From contig RPFO01000165.1 of NCBI GenBank assembly GCA_009746045.1, positions 956,546 to 1,020,545 of the forward strand: 64,000 nucleotides of DNA. The letters are read 5' to 3'. The first letter of the stretch is position 1; the number at the start of each line of letters is the position of its first letter. Shown one piece after another: positions 1 to 9,180 of this stretch. The notes below the pieces were generated by a model that did no database searches, was not told the DNA's origin, and was given only the letters and a program-made list of their open reading frames with translations. The stretch is from Mesostigma viride (lineage: Eukaryota; Streptophyta; Mesostigmatophyceae; Mesostigmatales; Mesostigmataceae). The translations under genes and the position numbers were made by a program.

Positions 1-159
<159 letters not shown>

Positions 160-634
160 TCCCACGCGAACCGTGTACTTGATACGGCTAAAAAATTGTA
201 GACGTTCCCGAACCTGGAAAGAGTTGACGACAATCCAGCTGCCTGGGCTTCTGACGCCAGCCCGCGCCAAAGTGTGTTGCCATAAAGTGTTGGCATCAGG
301 GAGATATCGATTAAGCGCGTAACAAATGCACTTGGACAGCGGCTGGGGGCTTTATGTGATGCGGAAATTCCCCTGACCTCAAGCGGGGTCTCATGGACTT
401 CAAGTAAGAAATTAAAATATGGAATAGTCGGGTCGTGGGGGGCAGCTGGCGCAGTAGTATTATTATGTACATGCATTGCGGTGATTGCTAGCATTAGTTA
501 ACTTCCCATATTGGCCAGGGGCACTGCTAGGAGCGGCTGCACGAGCGCTTCTTTTTAGACGGAAACACCTTGATGGCGTGGTCCCGAAGGAAACGTGTGT
601 GGGAGTCAATAAGGGCTGTAGCTGTCCGAGGTTC

Positions 635-700
635 GAGGGTGTATGTGGCGCTAGCGGCTTAGCTGAGCCTCAGCTAGCCGCTAGCGCCACATACACCCTC
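635..700. repeat. Near-perfect 66-bp palindrome
   Basis: Arms of about 25 bp (635-659 and 676-700) are exact reverse complements, and the 16-bp centre is itself almost self-complementary. The sequence would form a long hairpin or cruciform. No inverted-repeat transposon ends or target duplications were seen around it. It lies just left of the decayed LTR-like sequence at 755-1240. Confidence 0.85.
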
Positions 701-754
701 GATACTCCAAAGTTTGGAGTAACGTGAGGTAGGGTTCTTGGCATATGAATGCAA

Positions 755-1240
755 AGGGCCTGCACAGGCTTAGCCTGGACCATCACGTGACTAAGGTCCA
801 CGGAGGCTGAGGACGCAACGGTCCTGTGGATAAGTAGATACGAGTAAACCAGTCTCAGGCTCTGCAAGAATGCGCATCCGCACAGGGCTCAGTGGGATAG
901 GGCCTGGTAATACCTAGGCACAGGATGTCAGAGATCCTTACCGCTGCCTGCAGCAAGGATGCAAGGTAGCGGTAGGCAGAGCTCTGGCAAGGTAGCGGTG
1001 CACTGTGCTGGGCCGATGGGAGATGCCTTAGGGCACATTGGAAACGAGGTAACATAAAGCTATGGCCTGAGGCAGGTCAAGGCAGTTCCTTACGCACGAA
1101 CCGTGGTTGCCACAGAGAGTGGGCAAGCCTACGAGGGTCGTGGCCTGGTGTGAGGACAAAAAGGTTGCGGCCAAGCAACCTAGGTCATAACATTGGCCGA
1201 AGGACCAGAAGCTCACAGCTGCCTGGCCAAGTTTGCTAAA
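755..1240 (+). mobile_element. Degenerate LTR/leader fragment of the copia family seen at 58.2-58.7 kb
   Basis: Collinear similarity to 58222-58690. Both start with CCTGCACAGGCTTAGCCTG, then share a CACGTGACT...GGTCCAC block, an ACGCACGAACCG-like block, a GTCGTGGC(C/T)TGGTG block, an AAAAGGTTGC block and a GACCAG(A/G)AGCTCAC block. The later copy sits just upstream of the accessory and gag ORFs of a plus-strand copia element, so this is most likely a solo LTR or LTR/leader remnant. Exact ends cannot be set because the second LTR of the intact copy lies beyond the window. Confidence 0.55.
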
Positions 1241-1526
1241 TCTGGATACTTCCTGACCCGCCCTATTGTCCGCTGGGGACGATATCCTGCTCTGGTGGCC
1301 CTCTGGGGGCCGCGTGTTACCACCACCTCGCTTTTCCTTATCGGGCATTCTGGGCCCTCGTACCGTACCAGCACCTTACACAGTATACCTTACACAGTAC
1401 CCCCCCCAACACAGGCAAGCAAGAGAGAAAAGAGGAAGCCACAACTAATGCTTCTAATTGTACTGATATATTATCTGCCGAACTACTGTAGCTGAGCTGT
1501 TGGCAGTATCACTATATAACTGGTAC

Positions 1527-1916
1527 CTAGTAGTGGTGGTGGTGCTTATGCCCGAGAGGCTGGGCCCAGGTGAAGCTGCTCCAGTGCACGCAACACATCA
1601 TGTGCAGGTAACTGAGTGACACTACTAGTCTGGTGCAACCCTTCTGGGAGGGGCATATATTATCCAGGCTAATAAACTGATCTGCCTCAGCTAGTGTACT
1701 AAATCCCTGCCATCTAGCTAAAGAAGCTGGGTGTAAGACCTTATCCTTAATATGATTACTACATGCTGCCCAGCTATAGAAAATGCCTGGTTGGCCTGTG
1801 GCCCCGTCGTGTGCTACTGCATTGTATAGGTATTGGGATCTACCTCCATGATTAATACGTCTATATCCTCCTTCATTATTACGTCCGTGTTGCGGGAGGT
1901 TCCCATGAACTACAGA
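1527..1916 (-). pseudogene. Remnant ORF with RNase H1 hybrid-binding-like domain
   Basis: Open for 129 codons on the minus strand without an ATG. Its middle (about 1860-1640) reads like the N-terminal RNA-DNA hybrid-binding domain of RNase H1 and caulimovirus translational activators: AVAHDGATGQPGIFYSW, then a Cys, then a basic stretch, then GFSTLAEADQFI. The same pattern is present in the ORF at 36758-37183 inside the chromovirus (ALAHDGGTGKVGIFYSW ... GFGTAWEADLFI). The C-terminal third appears frameshifted. Known for the family: the domain binds RNA/DNA hybrids. Inferred: this is a relic of a similar element. No gag or pol is recognisable beside it. Confidence 0.6.
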
Positions 1917-1919
1917 TTA

Positions 1920-3361
1920 GGTACTAAGCAATATGGGAAGGCAAGCATGACACGCAAGAAGGAAAAGGAAAGGAGGAAAGCTCACCCAGGATACCTCTAC
2001 GTGCAGGTGACGTGCTCACAGCGAGGGAGAAACACGAGGCAGAAATAGTACGTTCACAAACATTACGCGAATGTTGAGGTCCAGCCACCGGCAACACAAT
2101 TGGCAACTGCCAGCCGGTGACTACCCTCGAACCCTAAGCGGCGTTGCCCTCTGGGGGTCCGCTCACGGCTCACGAAGGTTGGCCTCTGGGGCAACCTGGG
2201 TACCAACAGTCACGAACATTAATGCGAAATACGACAGAAAACAGAAACCCCGTTTCTACGCGTGTGGGTAAGACAGGAAGGGCAAGAAGGAAATCAGGGA
2301 ATCTCTAACTTCTTACCCCGTTCATGGACGTCTAGCGTCCTTGAACGCCCAACGATGGGTTAGGCGGTCTGGGAGGGCGCCCCGGCTGCGGCTATAGCTG
2401 TCCTGAGCGTTCCCGGACTCTGGCAACCGCCTTTGCTGGGCGGGATGAAACCGGTCGGCTCTGGGCCTTACAGTAGCTAAGCTATACACGGCTCTGGGCC
2501 GCCATGTTAAACCACCCTAACCTAACCTCCCATAACCAGTGTAACGTGCCCGTCCGGGACGTGCGAAAGATCCTATTTTAGGGTAGGTTATCACGAAAAT
2601 CTGGTTAACCGCGACCACTCCATGGGAGTGGAATTAACGGCCGAACAGATGCGGGTTTCGCACTGTTACGGCTCACGATGATTAATATGCAACCTACATT
2701 TAGGATAGAGCTACCAAATGCAGTTGGAAAATGCCCCGGGCTCGGACAGGTGACAACACACACCGGCACTTTACTCCAAACCAAGAGGACGAGACTCTCG
2801 TCCTCAGACCAATTTCACCTAGCTAGGCCTGCCACCAAGCTGGCAAGTGGTGCCGACATGGCGCCGACCTTCCAGAGAATTCCGAAGCATGCAGTCCACA
2901 CAAGATCCTCGGGTCGACATGATTCGACCCTCGCCAGGCTACAGAATCCACGCATGAGTACAAGATCTCAACCAGCTGCAAAGTACGCAGCGCGGCGCGA
3001 CTGCACCGGCCCCTAGAAGATCTCATACATCAACCTAGGCCCAAAATAACTAGTCCGAATCACAAAAAATGTCATAATTCCATACAAAAGTCCTGACCAA
3101 GGGACAGTTCCCAAATGAATTAAGTCCCGAAATGAGTCCCAAAATCCTACGGACTATGACAACAAGCCAAAATCCATAATTTATTTCATTGTTGCGCCCG
3201 CTCTAAAGGCTGGGCCCGCAACAGCTTGGCGCGCTCAGTACCTATCCCAGTTTCGCGCCAAAACCCACCAAGTGACCTTAGGAAAAAATTTGGCGCCAAA
3301 ACCGCGCCCCTGACCCCCCCCGTCTCAAACGAGCACTACGTCCTCAAATGAGGACATTATT
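1920..3361. other. No gene recognised
   Basis: Only short ORFs without family features were seen on either strand. The sequence is mixed-composition DNA with no clear repeat that I could match elsewhere in the window. 1241-1526 is likewise empty apart from short simple runs. Confidence 0.5.
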
Positions 3362-3685
3362 TTGGTTTTTGGACATCAGTGTTGGCATTGGCGACCGTAC
3401 CGTTGGGGGCGTGCTGACATCCATCAGTACCCGGTGGTAGCGTTGCGTTGGCGTCCAATAGCCGAGCGAGGTAGTTGCGTCCAGGGGCCGGCGCCGTTCG
3501 CCAGGTTCACCAGCGCAGCAAAGAAGTCCTTGCGATCTTGTTCAGGGTGGCCGGAGTGTGGTGCGTAACCCACGCCCACCGTCAGGGCGTAGGTCGACCT
3601 AGTGGCCCTCCACCGAATGGAAGGTGGCCACGAGGAGGCGAGCGTTGACCAGCTGGGGTTCACCCATGTGGCGTACGGCGAGCGG
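3362..3685 (-). pseudogene. LINE endonuclease (APE-type) fragment
   Basis: On the minus strand an ORF carries VGYAPHSGHPEQDRKDFFAA, the typical LINE endonuclease beta-strand and helix (YAP..G......FF..L), and in a neighbouring frame a DANAT...GTDG...NGTVANAN stretch. The latter corresponds to the GDFNA and N.NG region. At least two frameshifts are needed to connect them with the upstream LVNARLLVATFHSVEG piece. Family role: nicking target DNA to prime reverse transcription. The fragment is cut on the right by the TTAA-tailed LINE end at about 3690 and no RT follows on the left, so it is a broken piece. Confidence 0.6.
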
Positions 3686-3787
3686 GGATGGAATGGATTA
3701 ATTAATTAATTAATTAATTAATAGACACGTGACTGCATCACGTGAGCATAAGTCCTCAGTGGGAGGGGAACATGGGATGGAATGGAT

Positions 3788-4256
3788 TTAAAAAATAAAT
3801 TAAATTAAATTATAACATGCCTGTGTTGGGAGGTCATGTAGCACATATTCCATGATGGATGGGGTGGGGGAAGCCGCGTAATCGAACTATCCTAACTCTA
3901 AGCTATCTAGTCTAGAAAATCCTAACTACACTACTCATCAAAACGCCGCCTCCGCTTGGGGGGAGGGGGCTTGCCCACACGGTCGGGCGTGTGCGCCTTG
4001 ACAATCCTCTTCCACCGCGTCTTGTCCTGCATGGCAGTCCAAAGACGGGAGAGAGAGTGGATGCGGTGCTCAAACTGGGCTGGGACCACTAGGTCGTCCA
4101 GCAACATCTGGACGTAGGTCGTGACAGGTTTCCCTACCCTTTTGGGAATGCCCTCGGGGCCAGGCCAGGTCAGAATGTGTCGCCCTGGCTGGCCAAGCCG
4201 CTGAGGGCCGGCCAGACCAAGGGCGGTGTCGACCTGGCTGGTGCGGGCAAGGTGTC
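3788..4256 (-). mobile_element. LINE A insertion nested in LINE B, with 10-bp target duplication
   Basis: Flanked by the direct repeat TGGAATGGAT at 3778-3787 and 4257-4266. Removing the insertion and one repeat restores a sequence matching the uninterrupted copy at about 4660-4692 (LINE C), so insertion is shown by a filled/empty site comparison. The element has an (AATTT)-type A/T-rich tail at about 3788-3815 and a coding end at 3931. It is heavily 5'-truncated, as is usual for target-primed reverse transcription. Confidence 0.85.
3931..4256 (-). pseudogene. C-terminal end of LINE A reverse transcriptase protein
   Basis: About 108 open codons on the minus strand to a stop at 3931-3933. The start reads HLARTSQVDT...PGRHILTW and matches the corresponding part of LINE D (HLARTDQVDT...PGRYVLTW, about 9330-9240), so the two belong to related families. 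The rest, with LLDDLVVPAQFEHRIHSLSR, an MQDKTRWKRIV motif and a basic KPPPPKRRRR end, resembles the usual tail of APE-type LINE proteins downstream of RT. LINE B and LINE D have a different C-terminus from that point on. Confidence 0.75.
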
Positions 4257-4504
4257 TGGAATGGATGGTGTAAGCTATCTAGGTCCTAGTTACAGGGTTG
4301 TGGGCACCGCGGCCCAAATCGCTATGAATGCCATACGCGGTCACACGCGGAGCCCCCACAGACTTGGGGGTGGTCTCCTTCATCACTAGTTGCCATCTAC
4401 CCTTGCGTACCATCTGCCTCCATATTACAGACAAACCAGGAGGCTGCCCGGGTGTGAGCCCGTCACGTCTAGTGTAGCACATCTAGTGTAGCACATCTAG
4501 TGTA

Positions 4505-4694
4505 GCCCAGCTCAAAATAATTAATTAATTAATTAATTAATTAATTAATTAATTAATTAATTAATTAATTAATTAATTAATTAATTAATTAATTAATTAA
4601 TTAATTAATAGACACGTGACTGCGTCACGTGAGCATAAGTCCTCAGTGGGAGGGGAACATGGGATGGAATGGATGGTGTGAGCTATCTAGGTCC
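4505..4694 (-). mobile_element. LINE C: 3' UTR fragment with ~100-bp (TTAA)n tail
   Basis: Minus-strand copy of the LINE B 3' UTR only: the block from AGGTCCTA leftwards, the CACGTGACTGCGTCACGTG palindrome, then a TTAA-repeat tail at about 4510-4607. It lacks LINE A and so gives the empty-site reference for that insertion. A further partial copy of the palindrome block lies at 30570-30612. Confidence 0.75.
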
Positions 4695-4871
4695 TAAAAA
4701 ACGAACTCAATGTGAGAAAACGAGCCACGAGCCACGAGGTAGCCATGGCTGACGGCGGAGCTCATAACTTTCACGTTTGAGCACCGAATTTAGCCGTGAA
4801 TATCACAATCGACGCGTCTTTCTACGACGCACATGCTGATATAATTTTCCGACGCTATTACGCAATATACG

Positions 4872-6256
4872 ATGAGCAAACGCCCATCGACGCAACGCAG
4901 CCTGACGGCTGCGCTCGGCAATGAAAATACGTCTGCAGCTCCGGCTGCAGCTTCGCCATCAGGGCCGGAAGGCGGTGGTGACCCTAGTCGCGCACTGGTT
5001 GTCGCCCAGCACCCTCCCGGGCTTCCTGCCTCGCCCTCAGCCTCGCCCGAGCCAAAACGCAGCCGCCCAACCGAACCAAGCTGGTCTGAGCGCGACTTTG
5101 ACGTTGACGGGTTATTTTCCACCTTCGACGGTGCCAGACCCGGCTTTTTCGACATGCCACCCATCAAGATACTGGAGCTCGTGTTTTATGGGTCATACGC
5201 CTCCATTCTCGACCTGTGCCAGCGCCTTCACAGCCATTACCGCCTCCGCCCTGGACCTGACGGCCGGTTTACTCACCGACCTGAGAACCTGGCCCGCTGG
5301 TCTCGCCCCCGTCTTCAGCTCGCCGCCCTCTTTTCCATCCTTGACCGCTCTGTCACGGACCTCTGGACCCCCTCCCCCTTGACCGAATCCACCTTCCTCC
5401 TCCACCTCCAAGAAACCATCTCACAGCACGTGACGCCCCTAGCTGCAGATGTGGCAGCTGTGGGTCGCACGCTGGCTGCTGAGCTCCCCACCATCCCCAC
5501 CGCCACCGCCACCCTCCTCGCCTCCACCCCCCCCCCTCCGCCTCCACCGACTCCATCACCGCCCAGCTCCGCGACATTGACCAACGTCTTAAGGATAATG
5601 CCATCGCTATCGAGGTCCTGCAGAACACCGCGGGCCTCACCGCCCAGGCGGTGAAGGACATTGCCGCCAAGCCAACCTCTGCTGGCCTGGCCGGCGATGC
5701 TCCTCCCATCACGACCTGGGCGGACATGCTTAAGCAGCACACCACCTCCACCACCTCCGCCGTCGCAGCCCAGCTCCAGCGGCAGACGCTTGACCTCCGC
5801 GAGGAGGCCGAGCTTGCCAAGCGCAGCCTTAACGTCATTGTCAAGAACCTCGACATGGAGGAAGGTGAGAATTCCGAGAAGCTTGCACGTGCGTTTGAGA
5901 GAGAAATTCTTAGTCGCATGGGCCTTACTGGTGAGATCGACCTGGTCGCCCACCGCCTTCCCCGCGCGCGGGGTAAGGCAGGGCCGCCCCCGCTCCTTCT
6001 CACCTTTAAGACCCCGGCGGACAAGATTTCTTTTCTCCGACGCCGCAAGCGGCTCGAGAAGACTCTCTTCACCCTTGACGACGACTTGACCCTGGCGCAG
6101 CAACAACGGCGACGGGAGCTATGGCCCACCTACCTCCAGCTCCGGAAGACCAAGGCGGGGCAGCCGGTGTACTGGAAGGGGGCGGCCATCTACGTCGGCC
6201 ACAAGCCCTGGCAGGCGACCCCCGCGGCCCCAACGACTCCAGACGCCCCAGCTTAG
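4872..6256 (+). CDS. LINE ORF1-type protein, frameshifted at a C tract
   Basis: Two overlapping plus-strand ORFs, from ATG 4872 and up to stop 6256, read as one protein of about 460 residues if one base is added or lost in the C run at about 5526-5536. The N-terminal part is rich in Ala, Pro and Ser. The middle (about 5560-5860) is helical. The C-terminal part has the order seen in L1-type ORF1 proteins: NVIVKNLDMEEGEN, then HRLPRARGKAGPPPLLLTF, then RRRKRLEKTLFTLDDDLT, then WPTYLQLRKTKAGQPVYWKG. Family role: RNA-binding and chaperone part of the retrotransposition particle. No ORF2 follows on this strand, so it may be an ORF1-only derivative or a truncated copy. Confidence 0.7.
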
Positions 6257-6683
6257 GGGAATACAGCAGTAGTAGTGTAGAATAGATAGACCGTGGCCAT
6301 GTACATGTACGCCTCCTAGAGGCACTATCCTAGCTAAGCCACACGCTTTATTTAATCATGTACATGTGTGCCTATGATGTGCCACACTCCAGATGATGCC
6401 TAGCTTTATTTAGCTATGTTGTGCCCATGCAGGGAGTAACTCTCTGCTGAGACGCCATGCCCTAGCCTTTTTGTATAGCTCTGCTGATCTTCCCCCCCAT
6501 GACAGGCTCCCCCTTCGCTGGGCATAGCTTGAAGATCATGGGGATGCAAGTGCCCTGGTGCACCTAGAGCAAGGGTCCTTTACATCCCCACCCTTGCAGG
6601 AAGTAGCTTAGGATGTATGATAGGCCATATGCCCCCTCTCAAGGGCTATGTGCTACATATACTCCCAACGGAGTTATGTTACA
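6257..6683. other. 3' flank of the ORF1 gene, no gene
   Basis: Non-coding sequence with repeated CATGTACATGT and GCCTAGCTTTATTTAGCTATG-like words. It is probably the 3' UTR of the ORF1 unit. It ends where the ATTCA-repeat tail of LINE D begins. Confidence 0.4.
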
Positions 6684-6914
6684 ATTCAATTCAATTCAAT
6701 TCAATCTAGGTCCTAGTTACAGGGTTGTGGGCACCGCGGCCCGAATCGCTATGAATGCCATACGCGGTCACACGCGGAGCCCCCACAGACTTGGGGGTGG
6801 TCTCCTTCATCACTAGTTGCCATCTATCCTTGCGTACCATCTGCCTCCATATTACAGACAAACCAGGAGGCTGCCCGGGGGTGAGCCCGTCACGTCTACA
6901 GTAGTGTAGCACAT

Positions 6915-9163
6915 TCTGATCAGACACTCCGCAAAGGTGAAAACCTTTGCGTTCAGTGCCGGGCCGCGGAAAACGCGGAAAACGCGATCTGCAAATGAAT
7001 CCGACCGGAATCGAACTGGGGACCTCTCGCACCAATTTTGCTGACTATAGGACGGACGTCTCCGGTTACCATGGCATCGCCAACTTACACCTACAGTCAT
7101 CCGCAAAAGTTCTCCTGTCCGGGGAGTGATGCAAGCCTTTCGGATTTGGTACTAGATAAATCACTCGAGATCTGTGTGTAGGAGTACTACACACGTGTCT
7201 GCACGCGAGACTTGTTCAGTCTCGCACCGTGAGACGGGCTGAACACGGCTGAATCCTTCTTTAGAAGGGGGCGTAGCCGGTACTATCGAAATCAGCCAAG
7301 CGTATATTCTGATCAGACACTCCGCAAAGGTGAAAACCTTTGCGTTCAGTGCCGGGCCGCGGAAAACGCGGAAAACGCGATCTGCAAATGAATCCGACCG
7401 GAATCGAACTGGGGACCTCTCGCACCAATTTTGCTGACTATAGGACGGACGTCTCCGGTTACCATGGCATCGCCAACTTACACCTACAGTCATCCGCAAA
7501 AGTTCTCCTGTCCGGGGAGTGATGCAAGCCTTTCGGATTTGGTACTAGATAAATCACTCGAGATCTGTGTGTAGGAGTACTACACACGTGTCTGCACGCG
7601 AGACTTGTTCAGTCTCGCACCGTGAGACGGGCTGAACACGGCTGAATCCTTCTTTAGAAGGGGGCGTAGCCGGTACTATCGAAATCAGCCAAGCGTATAT
7701 TCTGATCAGACACTCCGCAAAGGTGAAAACCTTTGCGTTCAGTGCCGGGCCGCGGAAAACGCGGAAAACGCGATCTGCAAATGAATCCGACCGGAATCGA
7801 ACTGGGGACCTCTCGCACCAATTTTGCTGACTATAGGACGGACGTCTCCGGTTACCATGGCATCGCCAACTTACACCTACAGTCATCCGCAAAAGTTCTC
7901 CTGTCCGGGGAGTGATGCAAGCCTTTCGGATTTGGTACTAGATAAATCACTCGAGATCTGTGTGTAGGAGTACTACACACGTGTCTGCACGCGAGACTTG
8001 TTCAGTCTCGCACCGTGAGACGGGCTGAACACGGCTGAATCCTTCTTTAGAAGGGGGCGTAGCCGGTACTATCGAAATCAGCCAAGCGTATATTCTGATC
8101 AGACACTCCGCAAAGGTGAAAACCTTTGCGTTCAGTGCCGGGCCGCGGAAAACGCGGAAAACGCGATCTGCAAATGAATCCGACCGGAATCGAACTGGGG
8201 ACCTCTCGCACCAATTTTGCTGACTATAGGACGGACGTCTCCGGTTACCATGGCATCGCCAACTTACACCTACAGTCATCCGCAAAAGTTCTCCTGTCCG
8301 GGGAGTGATGCAAGCCTTTCGGATTTGGTACTAGATAAATCACTCGAGATCTGTGTGTAGGAGTACTACACACGTGTCTGCACGCGAGACTTGTTCAGTC
8401 TCGCACCGTGAGACGGGCTGAACACGGCTGAATCCTTCTTTAGAAGGGGCGTAGCCGGTACTATCGAAATCAGCCAAGCGTATATTCTGATCAGACACTC
8501 CGCAAAGGTGAAAACCTTTGCGTTCAGTGCCGGGCCGCGGAAAACGCGGAAAACGCGATCTGCAAATGAATCCGACCGGAATCGAACTGGGGACCTCTCG
8601 CACCAATTTTGCTGACTATAGGACGGACGTCTCCGGTTACCATGGCATCGCCAACTTACACCTACAGTCATCCGCAAAAGTTCTCCTGTCCGGGGAGTGA
8701 TGCAAGCCTTTCGGATTTGGTACTAGATAAATCACTCGAGATCTGTGTGTAGGAGTACTACACACGTGTCTGCACGCGAGACTTGTTCAGTCTCGCACCG
8801 TGAGACGGGCTGAACACGGCTGAATCCTTCTTTAGAAGGGGGCGTAGCCGGTACTATCGAAATCAGCCAAGCGTATATTCTGATCAGACACTCCGCAAAG
8901 GTGAAAACCTTTGCGTTCAGTGCCGGGCCGCGGAAAACGCGGAAAACGCGATCTGCAAATGAATCCGACCGGAATCGAACTGGGGACCTCTCGCACCAAT
9001 TTTGCTGACTATAGGACGGACGTCTCCGGTTACCATGGCATCGCCAACTTACACCTACAGTCATCCGCAAAAGTTCTCCTGTCCGGGGAGTGATGCAAGC
9101 CTTTCGGATTTGGTACTAGATAAATCACTCGAGATCTGTGTGTAGGAGTACTACACACGTGTC
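6915..9163 (-). repeat. Array of 393-bp tRNA-like units inserted with a 17-bp target duplication
   Basis: Five full units begin at 6914, 7307, 7700, 8093 and 8485, and a last partial one at 8878 (period 393, one unit 392). The copies look almost identical. The whole array is flanked by ACAGTAGTGTAGCACAT at 6898-6914 and 9164-9180, so it entered LINE D as one piece. On the minus strand each unit has a tRNA-like B box (AGTTCGATTCC), preceded by an anticodon-stem-like region and an A-box-like TAGGTGTAAGTTGG. Hairpins GCAAAGGTGAAAACCTTTGC and GTGTGTAGGAGTACTACACAC recur in each unit. The 60- and 112-codon ORFs repeated in it are by-products. Best reading: a SINE-like sequence in multimeric form. 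Confidence 0.85.
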
Positions 9164-9180
9164 ACAGTAGTGTAGCACAT

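Larger units (their letters stand above)
3686..4500 (-). mobile_element. LINE B: 5'-truncated minus-strand LINE 3' end with (TTAA)n tail
   Basis: On the minus strand a C-terminal peptide (4482-4279, ending VTAYGIHSDLGRGAHNPVTRT and stop) is followed by a 3' UTR and then a TTAA-repeat tail at about 3695-3722. The same C-terminus occurs in LINE D (6706 upward). The 3' UTR contains the palindrome CACGTGACTGCATCACGTG (3725-3743) and a G-rich AGTGGGAGGGGAACATGGGA block, both repeated in LINE C. The UTR is interrupted by LINE A (3788-4256). The 5' end is a short triplication of CTAGTGTAGCACAT near 4470-4500. Confidence 0.7.

Noticed and set aside
5315-6129. Two long minus-strand ORFs opposite the ORF1 gene
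   Set aside because: They mirror GC-rich codons of the plus strand, which has clear ORF1 motifs.
6852-9093. Repeated 60- and 112-codon ORFs in the 393-bp array
   Set aside because: They recur because the DNA unit recurs, occur on both strands, and lack protein features.
6914-9163. Hammerhead or other self-cleaving ribozyme in the tandem units
   Set aside because: I looked for the CUGANGA...GAAA core on both strands. CTGATCAGA and GAAA occur, but the GAAA lies in a hairpin loop and the core is not formed.
6914-9163. CRISPR-like array
   Set aside because: Units are 393 bp and identical throughout, with no short repeat/variable spacer pattern, and the DNA is eukaryotic.
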